A stretch of DNA of 20,566 nucleotides from Methanosarcinales archaeon (GCA_012329085.1 JAAXQB010000050.1:1-20566), one strand, 5' to 3'. Counted from the first letter of the stretch, positions 7,297 to 15,091 are shown. Translations and numbers: made by a program. Notes: a model not told the origin generated them from the letters alone.

Positions 7297-8775
7297 ATGA
7301 AAAAATTTGACATAATCATAATTGGTGCAGGCATAAGTGGATTATTATCTGCATTAGCACTGTCTAAACATGGAAAAAAAGTATTAATAATTGAAAAAAA
7401 TTCACAAGTTGGAGGAAATTGTAATAGTTATACGATTGATGGTTTTCAAGTTGATACCGGAGTGCATGCAATTACAAATCTTTATGTAGGACCCTTAAAA
7501 CGATTGATGGACAATTATTTTGATTACACCCCTTATTTTGTAGAACATGGTCCATATTTTGTTAGAACTGAGGATAAATTTTTAAAAACTCCCTCAAATT
7601 TATCTGATTTTGCATCATTTGATGTGCTTCCTAAAAAAGATAGATTGGCAATAACAAAAGCAATTACAAAAGCAATAACTCTTTTTATAATGGGAAAAGA
7701 TGTGTCAAAACAATCAGTATATGATTTTTTACCAAAATCACTTTCAAAGGATTCGTATGAATTTATTGATACTTTTTCTTATTTTTTATCTGGCAAATCA
7801 ATGAAAAAAACTTCTGCACATAGAATTTTAACTGGAAGTAGTTTTATACGAGATAGCATCACACAAAAACAATTTGAAGAGCTTATTTCAATGGAAAAAA
7901 CTCCTCAAACAACATCTATATTTCAATCTATATTGCCTCCATCCATTCAAGATCATATTCCTTCTATTGCTGAAAATCATTTTCAAAAAGTTCAAAATAA
8001 ATTAAAAAATAGCCCCAATTTACTCACCTCAATTAAAAGACTTATATTGAACAATAGTAGCGAATCACAAGGCTATCCAAGAAAAGGATTAAAAGGATTG
8101 TTAAATTCGCTTTTGTATTCACTTCCAAAAACTGTTGAAATAAAAACAGGATTGGAAGTAAAGCAAATTATTACAGAGAATGGAGTTGCAGTCGGCGTTG
8201 AAGCTGACGAACTATATTATGCAGATACTATTTTACATACAGGATTTGCAAAAGATTTGCCATTATTAATAGATGACATTTCAGCATCTTATAAACAACA
8301 ATTGTCAGGCATTGAAATGGCAAAGAGTCTTACAATATGGACTGGTCTTGAACAACCAATTGATTATTTTGATTATCTTGGTTCCGAAGTGTGGTTTAAA
8401 GAACACCCATATTGGTCAATGCCAATAAGTAATTATGATTCGTCTCTTGCACCAACTGGAAAACAACTTATTGGATTTACATTTATAATGAATGAAAATA
8501 TATCTGTAAAAGAAAAAATAAAAAAATCATATGAAACAATATTTACAATTCATCCTGAAATTGAAAAATATTTAGAAATGAAGCATGAACAAATTACTAT
8601 ACCTGAAAAAGCATCTGTCACGATTGATGGGCATTTTGCAGATATAAGATCTCCTATTGAAAATCTTTATATTGCAGGAACTGATACTGATAAACGAAGT
8701 ATGGGAATAACTCGTGCATCACATTCTGTTATTGAGTTTTTAACCATATTAAATCAAGATGGAAAATTGCATTAA
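7297..8775 (+). CDS. CrtI-like FAD/NAD(P)-dependent oxidoreductase (phytoene dehydrogenase-related)
   Basis: The 492-residue protein begins with a Rossmann FAD-binding motif IIIIGAGISGLLSALALSKHGKKVLIIEK (about 5-33) and the second family motif GGNCNSYTIDGFQVDTGVHAI. The C-terminus has IENLYIAGTDTDKRSMGITRASHSVIEFL, the FAD-contacting end found in phytoene desaturases and related amine oxidase-fold proteins. Family members desaturate, saturate or isomerise isoprenoid chains; in methanogenic archaea similar proteins are usually uncharacterised, and geranylgeranyl reductases belong to a different subfamily. No carotenoid synthesis gene (phytoene synthase, cyclase) is adjacent, so carotenoid function is not supported by context. 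The gene appears monocistronic with its own promoter region. Flavoprotein family is secure; substrate unknown. Confidence 0.85.
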   Translation: MKKFDIIIIGAGISGLLSALALSKHGKKVLIIEKNSQVGGNCNSYTIDGFQVDTGVHAITNLYVGPLKRLMDNYFDYTPYFVEHGPYFVRTEDKFLKTPSNLSDFASFDVLPKKDRLAITKAITKAITLFIMGKDVSKQSVYDFLPKSLSKDSYEFIDTFSYFLSGKSMKKTSAHRILTGSSFIRDSITQKQFEELISMEKTPQTTSIFQSILPPSIQDHIPSIAENHFQKVQNKLKNSPNLLTSIKRLILNNSSESQGYPRKGLKGLLNSLLYSLPKTVEIKTGLEVKQIITENGVAVGVEADELYYADTILHTGFAKDLPLLIDDISASYKQQLSGIEMAKSLTIWTGLEQPIDYFDYLGSEVWFKEHPYWSMPISNYDSSLAPTGKQLIGFTFIMNENISVKEKIKKSYETIFTIHPEIEKYLEMKHEQITIPEKASVTIDGHFADIRSPIENLYIAGTDTDKRSMGITRASHSVIEFLTILNQDGKLH

Positions 8776-9072
8776 TTTATTTTTAGATATAATTTATAAT
8801 AATATGCATGAATTTATTGAATTATTGTTTCTTGTTTGAAAGGTCGCCCATTTATCTCAAACGAACTGTTAAAAATCGTTGTTAGACAGCCTCTTAAATT
8901 ATATTTTTTTGTTGATAAGATAAATTAAATTGTTAATGCATTATTTTAACCTAACAATAAATTGTACTTAAATATATGCAATATAATTCATCATTATTAT
9001 TTATGTAAGTCATAAGATATGTATATATACAATTATTGCCGTTAATAATACATAAAATAATTAGGAAATTAT
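8776..9072. other. AT-rich intergenic gap with a worn palindrome copy
   Basis: The gap between two plus-strand genes holds a diverged repeat at about 8843-8885 (GCCCATTTATCTCAAACGA then CTGTTAAAAATCG), which matches the order hairpin I, CTGTC linker, AAAATC of intact units but no longer pairs well. The HTH-CBS promoter occupies its right end. Confidence 0.45.
9021..9030 (+). promoter_or_regulatory. TATA box of the HTH-CBS gene
   Basis: GTATATATAC is the strongest TATA-like element before the gene, 42 bases upstream of the ATG at 9073. A start of transcription about 25 bases downstream would leave a short leader containing the ribosome site AGGAAAT (9063-9069). Confidence 0.5.
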
Positions 9073-9948
9073 ATGGAATTAACTTCAAGTCAAAAAGATG
9101 TGCTTATGGCACTTATAAATATTCAACGGAAGAGTGGTACCGCAGTAAAAGGCAATGAAATTTCCCATCATATAAATCGAAATCCAGGTACAATAAGAAA
9201 TCAAATGCAATCCCTTAAAATGCTTGGTCTCGTAGAAGGCGTACCAGGTCCAAAAGGAGGATATAGAGCAACATGTATGGCATACGAGGCACTTAATATT
9301 TCAATAATAAATGAAGAAGCAACTGTGCCAATATATCGAAATGAAAATATTATAGAAAATGCAACAGCAGAAGCAATTAGTTTTACAACAGTCCATCATC
9401 CAAATCTTTGTAGTGGATCTGTGAAAATAATTGGAAATATTAGATCTTTTGAATATGGGGATAAATTGCGGATTGGACCGACTGCTGTAAATCAACTTTT
9501 AGTTAGAGGGGTTTGTATTGGTAGGGACGATTCCATAAATACAATACTATTTTCAGTAGATGAAATCATATCACTTCCAAGAATAAAAGTTAAACAAGTT
9601 GTAAAAAAAGATCCAGTTTTTATTGATGTTGATTTAAATATCAATGAAACAATAAAATATCTTATTAAAAATAAGGTACAAGGAGCATTTGTAAGAGAAA
9701 ATGGCGTAATTATTGGAATTGTCACATTTTCAGATATTGGGCGAGCTCTTGAACTTGGGAAAAACTCTTTAAAAATTAAAAATATAATGACAAAAGATTT
9801 AATTACAGTAGATGGCGATACCCCTCTTTATGAAGCTGCAAAAATATTTAGTAAAAGAAATATAGGGTATATTGTTATCACAGAAAATGGAATTCCAAAA
9901 TCTATGCTTTCAAAAACTAATGTTCTTGATGAATTGTCAATCCATTAA
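9073..9948 (+). CDS. Winged-helix transcriptional regulator with C-terminal CBS pair
   Basis: The 291-residue protein has an N-terminal winged helix-turn-helix (about 1-75; NPGTIRNQMQSLKMLGLVEGVPGPKGGYRAT is the recognition helix and wing), a middle beta-rich domain (about 85-165), and two CBS motifs (about 170-225 and 235-290, with GIVTFSDIGRALE and the second MTKDLITVDGDTPLYEAAKIF). This architecture is that of the archaeal COG2524-type predicted regulators. CBS pairs usually bind adenine nucleotides or SAM, so a nucleotide-responsive regulator is likely. It has its own TATA box and ribosome site. Its stop codon touches the hisE stop codon on the other strand. Target genes are unknown; no palindromic operator was distinguished from the repeat background. 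Confidence 0.85.
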   Translation: MELTSSQKDVLMALINIQRKSGTAVKGNEISHHINRNPGTIRNQMQSLKMLGLVEGVPGPKGGYRATCMAYEALNISIINEEATVPIYRNENIIENATAEAISFTTVHHPNLCSGSVKIIGNIRSFEYGDKLRIGPTAVNQLLVRGVCIGRDDSINTILFSVDEIISLPRIKVKQVVKKDPVFIDVDLNINETIKYLIKNKVQGAFVRENGVIIGIVTFSDIGRALELGKNSLKIKNIMTKDLITVDGDTPLYEAAKIFSKRNIGYIVITENGIPKSMLSKTNVLDELSIH

Positions 9949-10245
9949 TTATTTATGGCGATTTTTAAGCTCCATAGCAATATCTTGTGGAGTTATGTCA
10001 TTTGCCGCAAGCATTATAAGAAGGTGAAAAATCAAATCAGACGATTCTGATATGATTTCATTTTTATCTTCATTTTTTACAGCAAGTATTGTTTCAATAG
10101 CTTCTTCTCCTATTTTTTCAAGAACTTTATTCATTTCTTTTTTGTGACATAATATGGATGAAACATAAGATTCTTTTGAAGGATGCATCTTGCGATCCAA
10201 TATAATTTCATATACTTTATTTATAATTGATAAATCATCTGACAT
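9949..10245 (-). CDS. hisE: Phosphoribosyl-ATP pyrophosphatase
   Basis: This 98-residue MazG-like all-alpha protein hydrolyses phosphoribosyl-ATP to phosphoribosyl-AMP, the second step of histidine synthesis. The metal-binding acidic motifs of the family are visible: [13 protein letters not shown] (EExxE type) and the downstream [13 protein letters not shown] (E..D). It is a stand-alone HisE, not fused to HisI. The start is supported by a strong ribosome site GGAGGAT nine bases before the ATG. No other his gene is in the window. It is separated from the upstream LeuC/HacA gene by 380 bases of repeats, so it probably has its own promoter; TATATACTATAAAATA (minus strand, about 10272-10287) is a candidate. 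Confidence 0.93.
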   Translation of the reverse strand: MSDDLSIINKVYEIILDRKMHPSKESYVSSILCHKKEMNKVLEKIGEEAIETILAVKNEDKNEIISESSDLIFHLLIMLAANDITPQDIAMELKNRHK

Positions 10246-10254
10246 GTATCTTTT

Positions 10255-10261
10255 ATCCTCC
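10255..10261 (-). promoter_or_regulatory. Strong ribosome site of hisE
   Basis: GGAGGAT on the minus strand is nine bases from the hisE ATG and is the clearest Shine-Dalgarno sequence on this strand in the window. Confidence 0.7.
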
Positions 10262-10310
10262 TATATTAACTGTGTTTTATTTTATAGTATATAATTTGTA
10301 AAACTCATTA

Positions 10311-10618
10311 ACGCCCGGTCATTCCGAACGAGCTCTCGAAGAGAATGCGCGTTTATTATATACTGAGAGAAATTTCCAATAACTTATTTGTAAAGCTCAT
10401 TCGAAACGAATGAGCGTAGGAGAAAATCTTTGATAGCTTATTCAGAATGAACAAGCGTTTGCTCATTTGGAAAGCTCATTCGGAACGAATGAGCGTATGA
10501 GAAAATCTTTGATTCAGGAAATTCTCAAAGAGAATTTCCTTCTAAAAATTTCTCCTTTGGAGAAATTTTGTTTTCGAACGAATGAGCGTTATTCGATCAA
10601 ATGAGCGTTATCTCGAAA
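10311..10618 (-). repeat. Large palindrome cluster in minus orientation
   Basis: Read on the minus strand this cluster begins CGAGATAACGCTC about ten bases after the LeuC/HacA stop codon. Hairpin I copies at 10395-10415 and 10474-10494 have perfect nine-base stems; 10436-10456 has eight of nine pairs. Their plus-strand loops AAA and GAA become the family's TTT and TTC on the minus strand, which fixes the orientation. Two longer hairpins sit inside: GGAAATTCTC/GAGAATTTCC with AAA loop (10517-10539) and AAAATTTCTCC/GGAGAAATTTT with TTT loop (10545-10569). AGAAAATCTTTGAT at two sites is a partial hairpin II. The hisE side has a worn copy around 10313-10333. Confidence 0.85.
10349..10375 (-). repeat. 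Shared cluster-edge motif containing a TATA-like core, copy 1
   Basis: The core TTATTATATACTGAGAG (plus-strand reading) is identical to that at 12328-12355, extending to 21 identical bases (10352-10372 and 12331-12351). A related copy with a three-base shorter centre is at 12008-12033. Copies 1 and 2 both adjoin hairpin sequence. On the minus strand it reads as a TATATAATAAA box and might be a promoter or just an element edge. Confidence 0.65.
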
Positions 10619-10625
10619 CTTAACA

Positions 10626-11891
10626 TTAAATTTTTCTTGGATCTGTAATTTCACCAGTAAGTGCAGATGCCGCAGCCGTTGCAGGAGAGCTTAAATATAC
10701 AAAAGAATCAGGACTTCCCTCCCTACCTTTGAAATTACGATTAGCCGTTGCAAGTCCAACTTCCCCTTTTCCAAGAAGTCCGAATGAACCACCCATGCAT
10801 GGACCACAGCATGCAGATTCCACGATTGCCCCTGCATCCATAAATTTTTCAATATAACCTGCCCTAATTATTTTCATATATTCGGTTCGCGATGCAGGTA
10901 TAATTAACACCCGAACACCTTTTGCAATTGGTTCATCACCGAGAATATTTGCAAATGCTTCAAAGTCTTCGAATCGCCCATTAGTACATGAACCAACAAG
11001 TATTTGATCTATTTTTGTTCCTTCTACTTCGGATACAGGCTTTACATTATCTACATTGTGCGGACATGCTACTTGCGGTTCAAGGTCAGATATATCATAC
11101 CCATATTCACTGAAATATTTAGCATCCTCGTCTGCATTCCATTTTGATTCAAGTTCAAAATCAGAGATTCTTTCTTTTAAATATGATTCAGTAATTTCAT
11201 CTGCTTCAATGATTCCTGCATTTCCACCCATTTCAATTGCCATGTTAGACATAACCATACGGTCAGCCACACACATATCTCGAATTGTGCTACCTTTATA
11301 TTCTACTGCCATACCTCTTGCACCTTCTGCACCAACTTGACCTATTAAATATAATATTAAATCTTTGGAATGCACATGCTTTTGCAAAGTTCCATCAATC
11401 TCAAACTTTATTGTTTCAGGAACTCTAAACCAAAGTTTTCCAGTAGCAAATACTGCTGCCATATCAGTTGAACCAATACCTGTTGAAAATGCACCAAGTG
11501 CTCCATAAGTGCATGTATGTGAGTCTGAACCAACTATTAAATCACCCGGTCTAACATGCCCTTTTTCAGGTAAAACTTGATGGCAAACTCCTTCATACAC
11601 ATCATAATTAAGAATACCTTGTTCTTTTGCAAAATTTCTAAGCATTGTATGATTTTCACATGCATGCAAAGAGTCCGCAGGAACTTGATGGTCAAATACA
11701 ATTACAATCTTTTTTGGATCCCATACTTTTTTTTCTTCTTTTCCTTTAAATATTTCATAAAACCCTTTGAGTGCAAGAGGTCCCGTTATATCGTGAGTCA
11801 TTGCAAGATCTACATTTGCAAATACAAAATCTTGCGCCTTTACATCTTTTCCTGATGCTTTTGAAAAAATCTTTTCAGCAATTGTCGCCAT
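10626..11891 (-). CDS. Aconitase-family large subunit, homoaconitase or 3-isopropylmalate dehydratase (paralog 1)
   Basis: The 421-residue protein is a LeuC/HacA-type large subunit that, with a small LeuD-like partner, isomerises 3-isopropylmalate or homocitrate through a [4Fe-4S] cluster. The three cluster cysteines are C302 (VGSCTNGR), C362 and C365 (CCGPCMGG). [13 protein letters not shown] and [14 protein letters not shown] are family blocks. I placed the start at the ATG at 11889-11891 (MATIAEKI) because it aligns with the family and has AGGAT nine bases upstream; a longer frame to 11963 reads through repeat DNA and the TATA box. In methanogens one paralog acts in leucine and one in coenzyme B synthesis; sequence alone does not tell me which this is. 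No leuD lies in the window. Confidence 0.88.
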   Translation of the reverse strand: MATIAEKIFSKASGKDVKAQDFVFANVDLAMTHDITGPLALKGFYEIFKGKEEKKVWDPKKIVIVFDHQVPADSLHACENHTMLRNFAKEQGILNYDVYEGVCHQVLPEKGHVRPGDLIVGSDSHTCTYGALGAFSTGIGSTDMAAVFATGKLWFRVPETIKFEIDGTLQKHVHSKDLILYLIGQVGAEGARGMAVEYKGSTIRDMCVADRMVMSNMAIEMGGNAGIIEADEITESYLKERISDFELESKWNADEDAKYFSEYGYDISDLEPQVACPHNVDNVKPVSEVEGTKIDQILVGSCTNGRFEDFEAFANILGDEPIAKGVRVLIIPASRTEYMKIIRAGYIEKFMDAGAIVESACCGPCMGGSFGLLGKGEVGLATANRNFKGREGSPDSFVYLSSPATAAASALTGEITDPRKI

Positions 11892-11904
11892 AATATTAAT
11901 ATCC

Positions 11905-11945
11905 TTTTTTATTAGCACATCCCCCGAAGGAGAATGGGCGTTATA
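11905..11945 (-). repeat. Worn palindrome arm in the leader of LeuC/HacA paralog 1
   Basis: On the minus strand AACGCCCATTCTCCTTCGG followed by GATGTGCTAA closely resembles 7157-7189 and 17725-17753, other arms ending in (G/A)ATGTGC(T/A)AA. It lies between the TATA box and the ribosome site and so should be in the mRNA leader. Confidence 0.55.
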
Positions 11946-11950
11946 TATAA
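11941..11950 (-). promoter_or_regulatory. TATA box of LeuC/HacA paralog 1
   Basis: TTATATATAA is about 50 bases upstream of the chosen ATG. Transcription from about 25 bases downstream would include the worn repeat arm and the AGGAT ribosome site (11901-11905). It also argues against the longer reading frame, whose start would lie upstream of the box. Confidence 0.5.
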
Positions 11951-12007
11951 TTTGTAAATACACATTTCTTAGAAAAAGAAAGGGGTTCTATAAAATTTCT
12001 GATTTTC

Positions 12008-12033
12008 GTATTTATATACAGAGAGAAAAATTT
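12008..12033 (-). repeat. Cluster-edge motif, copy 3, without hairpins
   Basis: TATTTATATACAGAGAGAAA is the shortened relative of the motif at 10349-10375 and 12328-12355, but here no hairpin I arm adjoins it. It may mark the scar of a lost element or an independent promoter-like element. Confidence 0.45.
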
Positions 12034-12281
12034 AAGAACTTATTAAGAACCAACAACTATTATCTCAATTTTTATAAATACATACAACCTAATTAAAAAC
12101 TTTTCAACTTTTTATAAGCTAGAATAGTAATCAAAATTAATTTTTACTATTTTTAGTGCACAATTACTTATAAAACTTAGGATTTTACTTTATTTTTGAA
12201 ATATTTAAATTATGCATAATATAATATAAATATTAATAACATGCAAAATAAACTCCCATGGCAAATAAAATGTTTTTAATA

Positions 12282-12355
12282 GCTCGTTCGGAACGCTCTG
12301 AGCGTTTGCTCGTTCGGAACGCTCTGAGCATTTATTATATACTGAGAGAAAAATT
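12282..12355 (-). repeat. 26-base tandem duplication plus edge motif (minus orientation)
   Basis: Bases 12282-12307 and 12308-12333 are the same 26-base unit (GCTCGTTCGGAACGCTCTGA, GCGTTT or GCATTT) with a single mismatch. The left half equals a CGAACGAGC-type hairpin arm read on the minus strand. The duplication joins the edge motif at 12328-12355. Confidence 0.75.
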
Positions 12356-12584
12356 TTTATTTTCTCGATTAATACTCCTTATTTACAAAAATTTTTACAT
12401 AAAAATCAAATTGCCTGAAATACAAATTTATTTTTATATTAAATGTTATAAAAAATGAACATCTAATAAATAAAATGTATTAATGGGGTGTATCTACCAT
12501 AAATCAATCTAATTCCTCACCATGCCATTATAAAAAATATTAATATTAAAACCGATAACTTTTTATTCATGAACTACAATATTA

Positions 12585-12594
12585 TTTATATAAA
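12585..12594 (+). promoter_or_regulatory. TATA box of the slipin-nfeD operon
   Basis: TTTATATAAA is a near-ideal archaeal TATA box. Transcription beginning about 25 bases downstream would leave a leader of roughly 15 bases, just enough for the ribosome site GAGGAG at 12616-12621 before the ATG at 12631. Confidence 0.65.
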
Positions 12595-12615
12595 GTGTTA
12601 TACACTTAATTAGAT

Positions 12616-12621
12616 GAGGAG
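12616..12621 (+). promoter_or_regulatory. Ribosome site of slipin
   Basis: GAGGAG lies nine bases before the slipin ATG and fixes the start. Confidence 0.7.
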
Positions 12622-12630
12622 ATTAAACAC

Positions 12631-13431
12631 ATGGTAGATGTAACAACAATAATAATTTCAGTAATAGTAATAATAGCCATCATATTGGCACACGCAATTA
12701 GAATAGTAAATGAATATGAAAGGATAGTAATTTTTAGATTGGGGAGACTTGTTGGTGCAAGAGGACCAGGACTTGTTTTGCTTATCCCAATAATAGATAA
12801 AGCTGTTAAAGCAGATCTTCGTGTAGTTGCAATCGATGTTCCAAGACAAGCCATAATTACAAAAGACAATGTCACAATTGGAGTGGATGCTATTGTATAT
12901 TATAAAATAATCGAAGCCGAATCTGCCATAACACAAGTTGAAAATTATAAGTTTGCAACTTCAATGTTATCTAAAACAACATTAAGAGATGTGTTAGGGC
13001 ATATGGAACTTGATGATATACTCTCAAAAACAGAAGAGATTAACAAAGAGATTCAAGAGTTACTCGATGCGGCAACGGATCCATGGGGCATCAAAGTTAC
13101 AGGTGTGGCTTTAAAAGATTTTATGATCGATGAAACCATGCTTAGGGCACTTGCAAAACAAGCAGAAGCAGAGCGAGAAAAACGCGCTAGAATAATTCTT
13201 GCAGAGGGTGAATTCAAATCTGCAGAAAAGATGACAGAGGCAGCAAAATTATATCAAGAAGTTCCAATAAGTATTAAATTAAGAGAACTTCAAACACTTG
13301 CAGAAATTGCAAGAGAAAAGAATTTAATTGTAGTGTCAAATTCAACTGATATTGGAGAAATTGCAGCCATGACTCGTGCAATGGTAGAGAAGTCAAACCG
13401 CACAAAAGATTCCATAATATTAAACGATTGA
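12631..13431 (+). CDS. Slipin (SPFH/stomatin-like membrane protein)
   Basis: The 266-residue protein has one N-terminal hydrophobic anchor (about 5-27) followed by an SPFH domain: NEYERIVIFRLGRLVGARGPGLVLLIPIID, DVPRQAIITKDNVTIGVDAIVYYKI and DVLGHMELDDILS are conserved slipin blocks. A charged helical stretch (about 175-215, AEAEREKRARIILAEGEFKSAEKM) would form the coiled coil that drives ring assembly. Slipins organise membrane microdomains and form cages with NfeD-type proteases. In Pyrococcus horikoshii the neighbouring NfeD-like protease PH1510 cleaves the stomatin PH1511 near its C-terminus. Here nfeD follows after eleven bases, so the same partnership is expected. The C-terminal tail after residue 240 is polar rather than strongly hydrophobic. 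Confidence 0.93.
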   Translation: MVDVTTIIISVIVIIAIILAHAIRIVNEYERIVIFRLGRLVGARGPGLVLLIPIIDKAVKADLRVVAIDVPRQAIITKDNVTIGVDAIVYYKIIEAESAITQVENYKFATSMLSKTTLRDVLGHMELDDILSKTEEINKEIQELLDAATDPWGIKVTGVALKDFMIDETMLRALAKQAEAEREKRARIILAEGEFKSAEKMTEAAKLYQEVPISIKLRELQTLAEIAREKNLIVVSNSTDIGEIAAMTRAMVEKSNRTKDSIILND

Positions 13432-13442
13432 AATAAATTCTA

Positions 13443-13502
13443 ATGCTATCAAAAATCAAAGATTTTCTCATGCGCTCATTTGTTTCAAATGATCTATCAA
13501 AA
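13443..13502 (+). repeat. In-frame palindrome unit forming the start of nfeD
   Basis: Hairpin II (AAAATC/GATTTT, 13452-13466) and hairpin I (GCTCATTTG and CAAATGATC, eight of nine pairs, 13474-13494) lie directly after the ATG. CTATCAAAA occurs at 13446-13454 and again exactly 48 bases later at 13494-13502, so precisely one unit of 16 codons plus nine bases is present. The reading frame is the one that is open in the array at 6912-7190, where the unit encodes LSKIKDFLIRIFVSNM. Confidence 0.88.
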
Positions 13503-14789
13503 GTATTTCGTATTATCTTTTTAATTGCCATTATTTTATTCATTATCGCGCCATCAGTAGGATCGGCAGAATCAACAGTACTTGTGCTTGAGATTTTTGA
13601 TCCTATTACAGCCGCATCAGATGATCTTGTAGCAGATGCAATCATGGTAGCTGAAAGAGATAGACATGAGGCACTTGTTATAAAACTTAATACACCTGGT
13701 GGTAGGTTAGACGAAACTTTTCGAATTGTTGATTCGATTGCAGGGGCAAATGTGCCGGTTATTGGATTTGTATATCCAGAAGGTGCAACAGCATGGTCAG
13801 CTGGAACAATGATACTTATTAGCACAGATATTGCAGCAATGGGCCCACATACAATCATTGGGTCCATGCAACCTGTTGCAATGACTCCAGAAGGACCAAG
13901 ACCTATTAATGATACAAAAGTTATACATGCATTGGTTGAATTTATTCGTGAGAGGGCAGCAATGTATAATAGAAATGCAACACTCTCAGAAAAATTTATA
14001 ACAGAAAATCTAAATATAAATGATACAATTGCACTTAGATACGGCGTTATTGAATTTAGAGCAAACAGTCTAAGAGATTTATTAACACAAATTGATGGAA
14101 CAATTATAGATGATGTTGAACTTAATACAGAGAATGCAATTATAGTAAATCATGAAATGCCTCTTAGAATTTCTTTTATGATTATACTCTCACACCCCAT
14201 TGTATCATCTCTTCTTCTTATGATTGGAATTTATGGAATTATATTTGGGATAGGTGAACCTGGTGCAGGAGGGGAACTTTTTGGAGTTATTGCAATAGCA
14301 CTTGGGCTTGTTGGAATGGGTTTTGAAGTGAATATTGCAGCAATATTTTTAATAATTGTGGGACTTCTACTAATAATCATGGAATTTAGAACGCCCGGAT
14401 TCGGAGTCTTTGGAATTACAGGATTGATTGGGTTACTCCTTGGAGGCGCGTTATTGCCATTCCATCGATGGGATGCATACCACCCAGAATTCATGTGGAC
14501 AATTATTTTAACAATTTCAGCACCTTCAGTTGTTATTGGTATATTTGTTATATATGTAGTATATAAAATAATAGAGGCAAGACGAAAAAAGCCAGCAATT
14601 GGGGCAATGATTGGAAATATTGCAGAAACTATTGATGTCATATCGCCAGATACAAAGGGATTTGTTAGATATAAAGGAGAATATTGGAAAGCAAAATCTG
14701 ATATTAATATTGATATTGGTAAAAAAGTTGAAATCGTTAAAAAAGATGGTGCAGTGCTTATTGTAAAAGAAATTGAAGAAAATGAGTGA
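13443..14789 (+). CDS. NfeD-family membrane serine protease (long form, ClpP-like domain)
   Basis: The 448-residue protein has a signal peptide (hydrophobic about 23-36, then APSVGSAES), a ClpP-class protease domain (about 43-225; LNTPGGRLDET, and S119 in WSAGTMIL with K159 as probable Ser-Lys dyad, a spacing close to PH1510), four or five membrane segments (about 245-380), and a C-terminal OB-fold (about 385-445). It probably cleaves or remodels the slipin encoded just upstream, facing the outside of the membrane. No ribosome site precedes the ATG, so coupling to slipin is likely. The first 19 or so codons are repeat DNA, and the only candidate starts (13443 and 13470) both lie in it. Identity is secure; the exact start is not. 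Confidence 0.92.
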   Translation: MLSKIKDFLMRSFVSNDLSKVFRIIFLIAIILFIIAPSVGSAESTVLVLEIFDPITAASDDLVADAIMVAERDRHEALVIKLNTPGGRLDETFRIVDSIAGANVPVIGFVYPEGATAWSAGTMILISTDIAAMGPHTIIGSMQPVAMTPEGPRPINDTKVIHALVEFIRERAAMYNRNATLSEKFITENLNINDTIALRYGVIEFRANSLRDLLTQIDGTIIDDVELNTENAIIVNHEMPLRISFMIILSHPIVSSLLLMIGIYGIIFGIGEPGAGGELFGVIAIALGLVGMGFEVNIAAIFLIIVGLLLIIMEFRTPGFGVFGITGLIGLLLGGALLPFHRWDAYHPEFMWTIILTISAPSVVIGIFVIYVVYKIIEARRKKPAIGAMIGNIAETIDVISPDTKGFVRYKGEYWKAKSDINIDIGKKVEIVKKDGAVLIVKEIEENE

Positions 14790-14810
14790 GATTAAGCATC
14801 ACTCTTTATA
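14784..14810 (+). terminator. Possible terminator overlapping the nfeD stop
   Basis: GAGTGA (14784-14789, including the TGA stop) pairs with TCACTC (14799-14804) around a nine-base loop and is followed by TTTATATA. A six-pair stem is short, but the placement at the end of the operon suits termination. Confidence 0.35.
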
Positions 14811-15091
14811 TATACAATTAAAAATACCAACCCGTAGATTGTGCAAATTAAGATTTAATTTGACACTTTCTTTTTTTATAATATCTAAACTCATGTCATA
14901 AATAAATACATACATTTTATATGTGGTGTCAATGAGTACAAGAAAAAATTAAATAAGACTTTATTTAAAAAAAAATTTATCGTAACCTACAAGCTTTTAA
15001 ATTGATTTACGAGAAATTAGAAATTACAATAAAAATTTAAAATATACGAATGTTGCTAAATTTTTCGTATATGATACTCATTTATTAAAAT
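14790..15091. other. Convergent intergenic gap without genes
   Basis: The 302 bases between nfeD and LeuC/HacA paralog 2 hold two terminator-like hairpins (one per strand) and one block, GCAAATTAAGATTTAATTTG (14843-14862), that resembles 18397-18420. Members of the main palindrome family are absent here. The longest small frame (MSTRKN) is trivial. Confidence 0.45.
15042..15072 (-). terminator. Hairpin and T-rich tail after LeuC/HacA paralog 2
   Basis: ATATACGAA (15042-15050) and TTCGTATAT (15064-15072) form a perfect nine-pair stem with a 13-base loop, about 20 bases past the stop codon on the minus strand, followed there by TTTTAAATTTTTATT. It is not a member of the GCTCATTCG family. A terminator is the simplest reading. 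Confidence 0.5.

Larger units (their letters stand above)
11892..12630. other. Long divergent intergenic region with repeats and two promoters
   Basis: This 739-base gap separates paralog 1 of LeuC/HacA (minus) from slipin (plus). It holds the two promoters listed separately, an isolated edge motif at 12008-12033, a short inverted repeat AATAGTAA/TTACTATT (12123-12130 with 12144-12151), and a 26-base tandem duplication at 12282-12333. The frame 12258-12458 runs through that duplication and is not convincing as a gene. I see no RNA gene. Confidence 0.5.

Noticed and set aside
11892..11963. Longer N-terminus for LeuC/HacA paralog 1
   Set aside because: The added residues run through a worn repeat arm and the TATA box, whereas the ATG at 11891 matches the family start and has a ribosome site.
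12123..12151. AATAGTAA/TTACTATT inverted repeat as an operator
   Set aside because: An eight-base AT-only inverted repeat with a 13-base loop is likely by chance in DNA this AT-rich, and it is far from either start.
12258..12458. 66-codon open frame upstream of slipin
   Set aside because: It crosses the 26-base tandem duplication and AT-rich spacer, gives ARSERSER-type repeat peptides and lacks a promoter or ribosome site.
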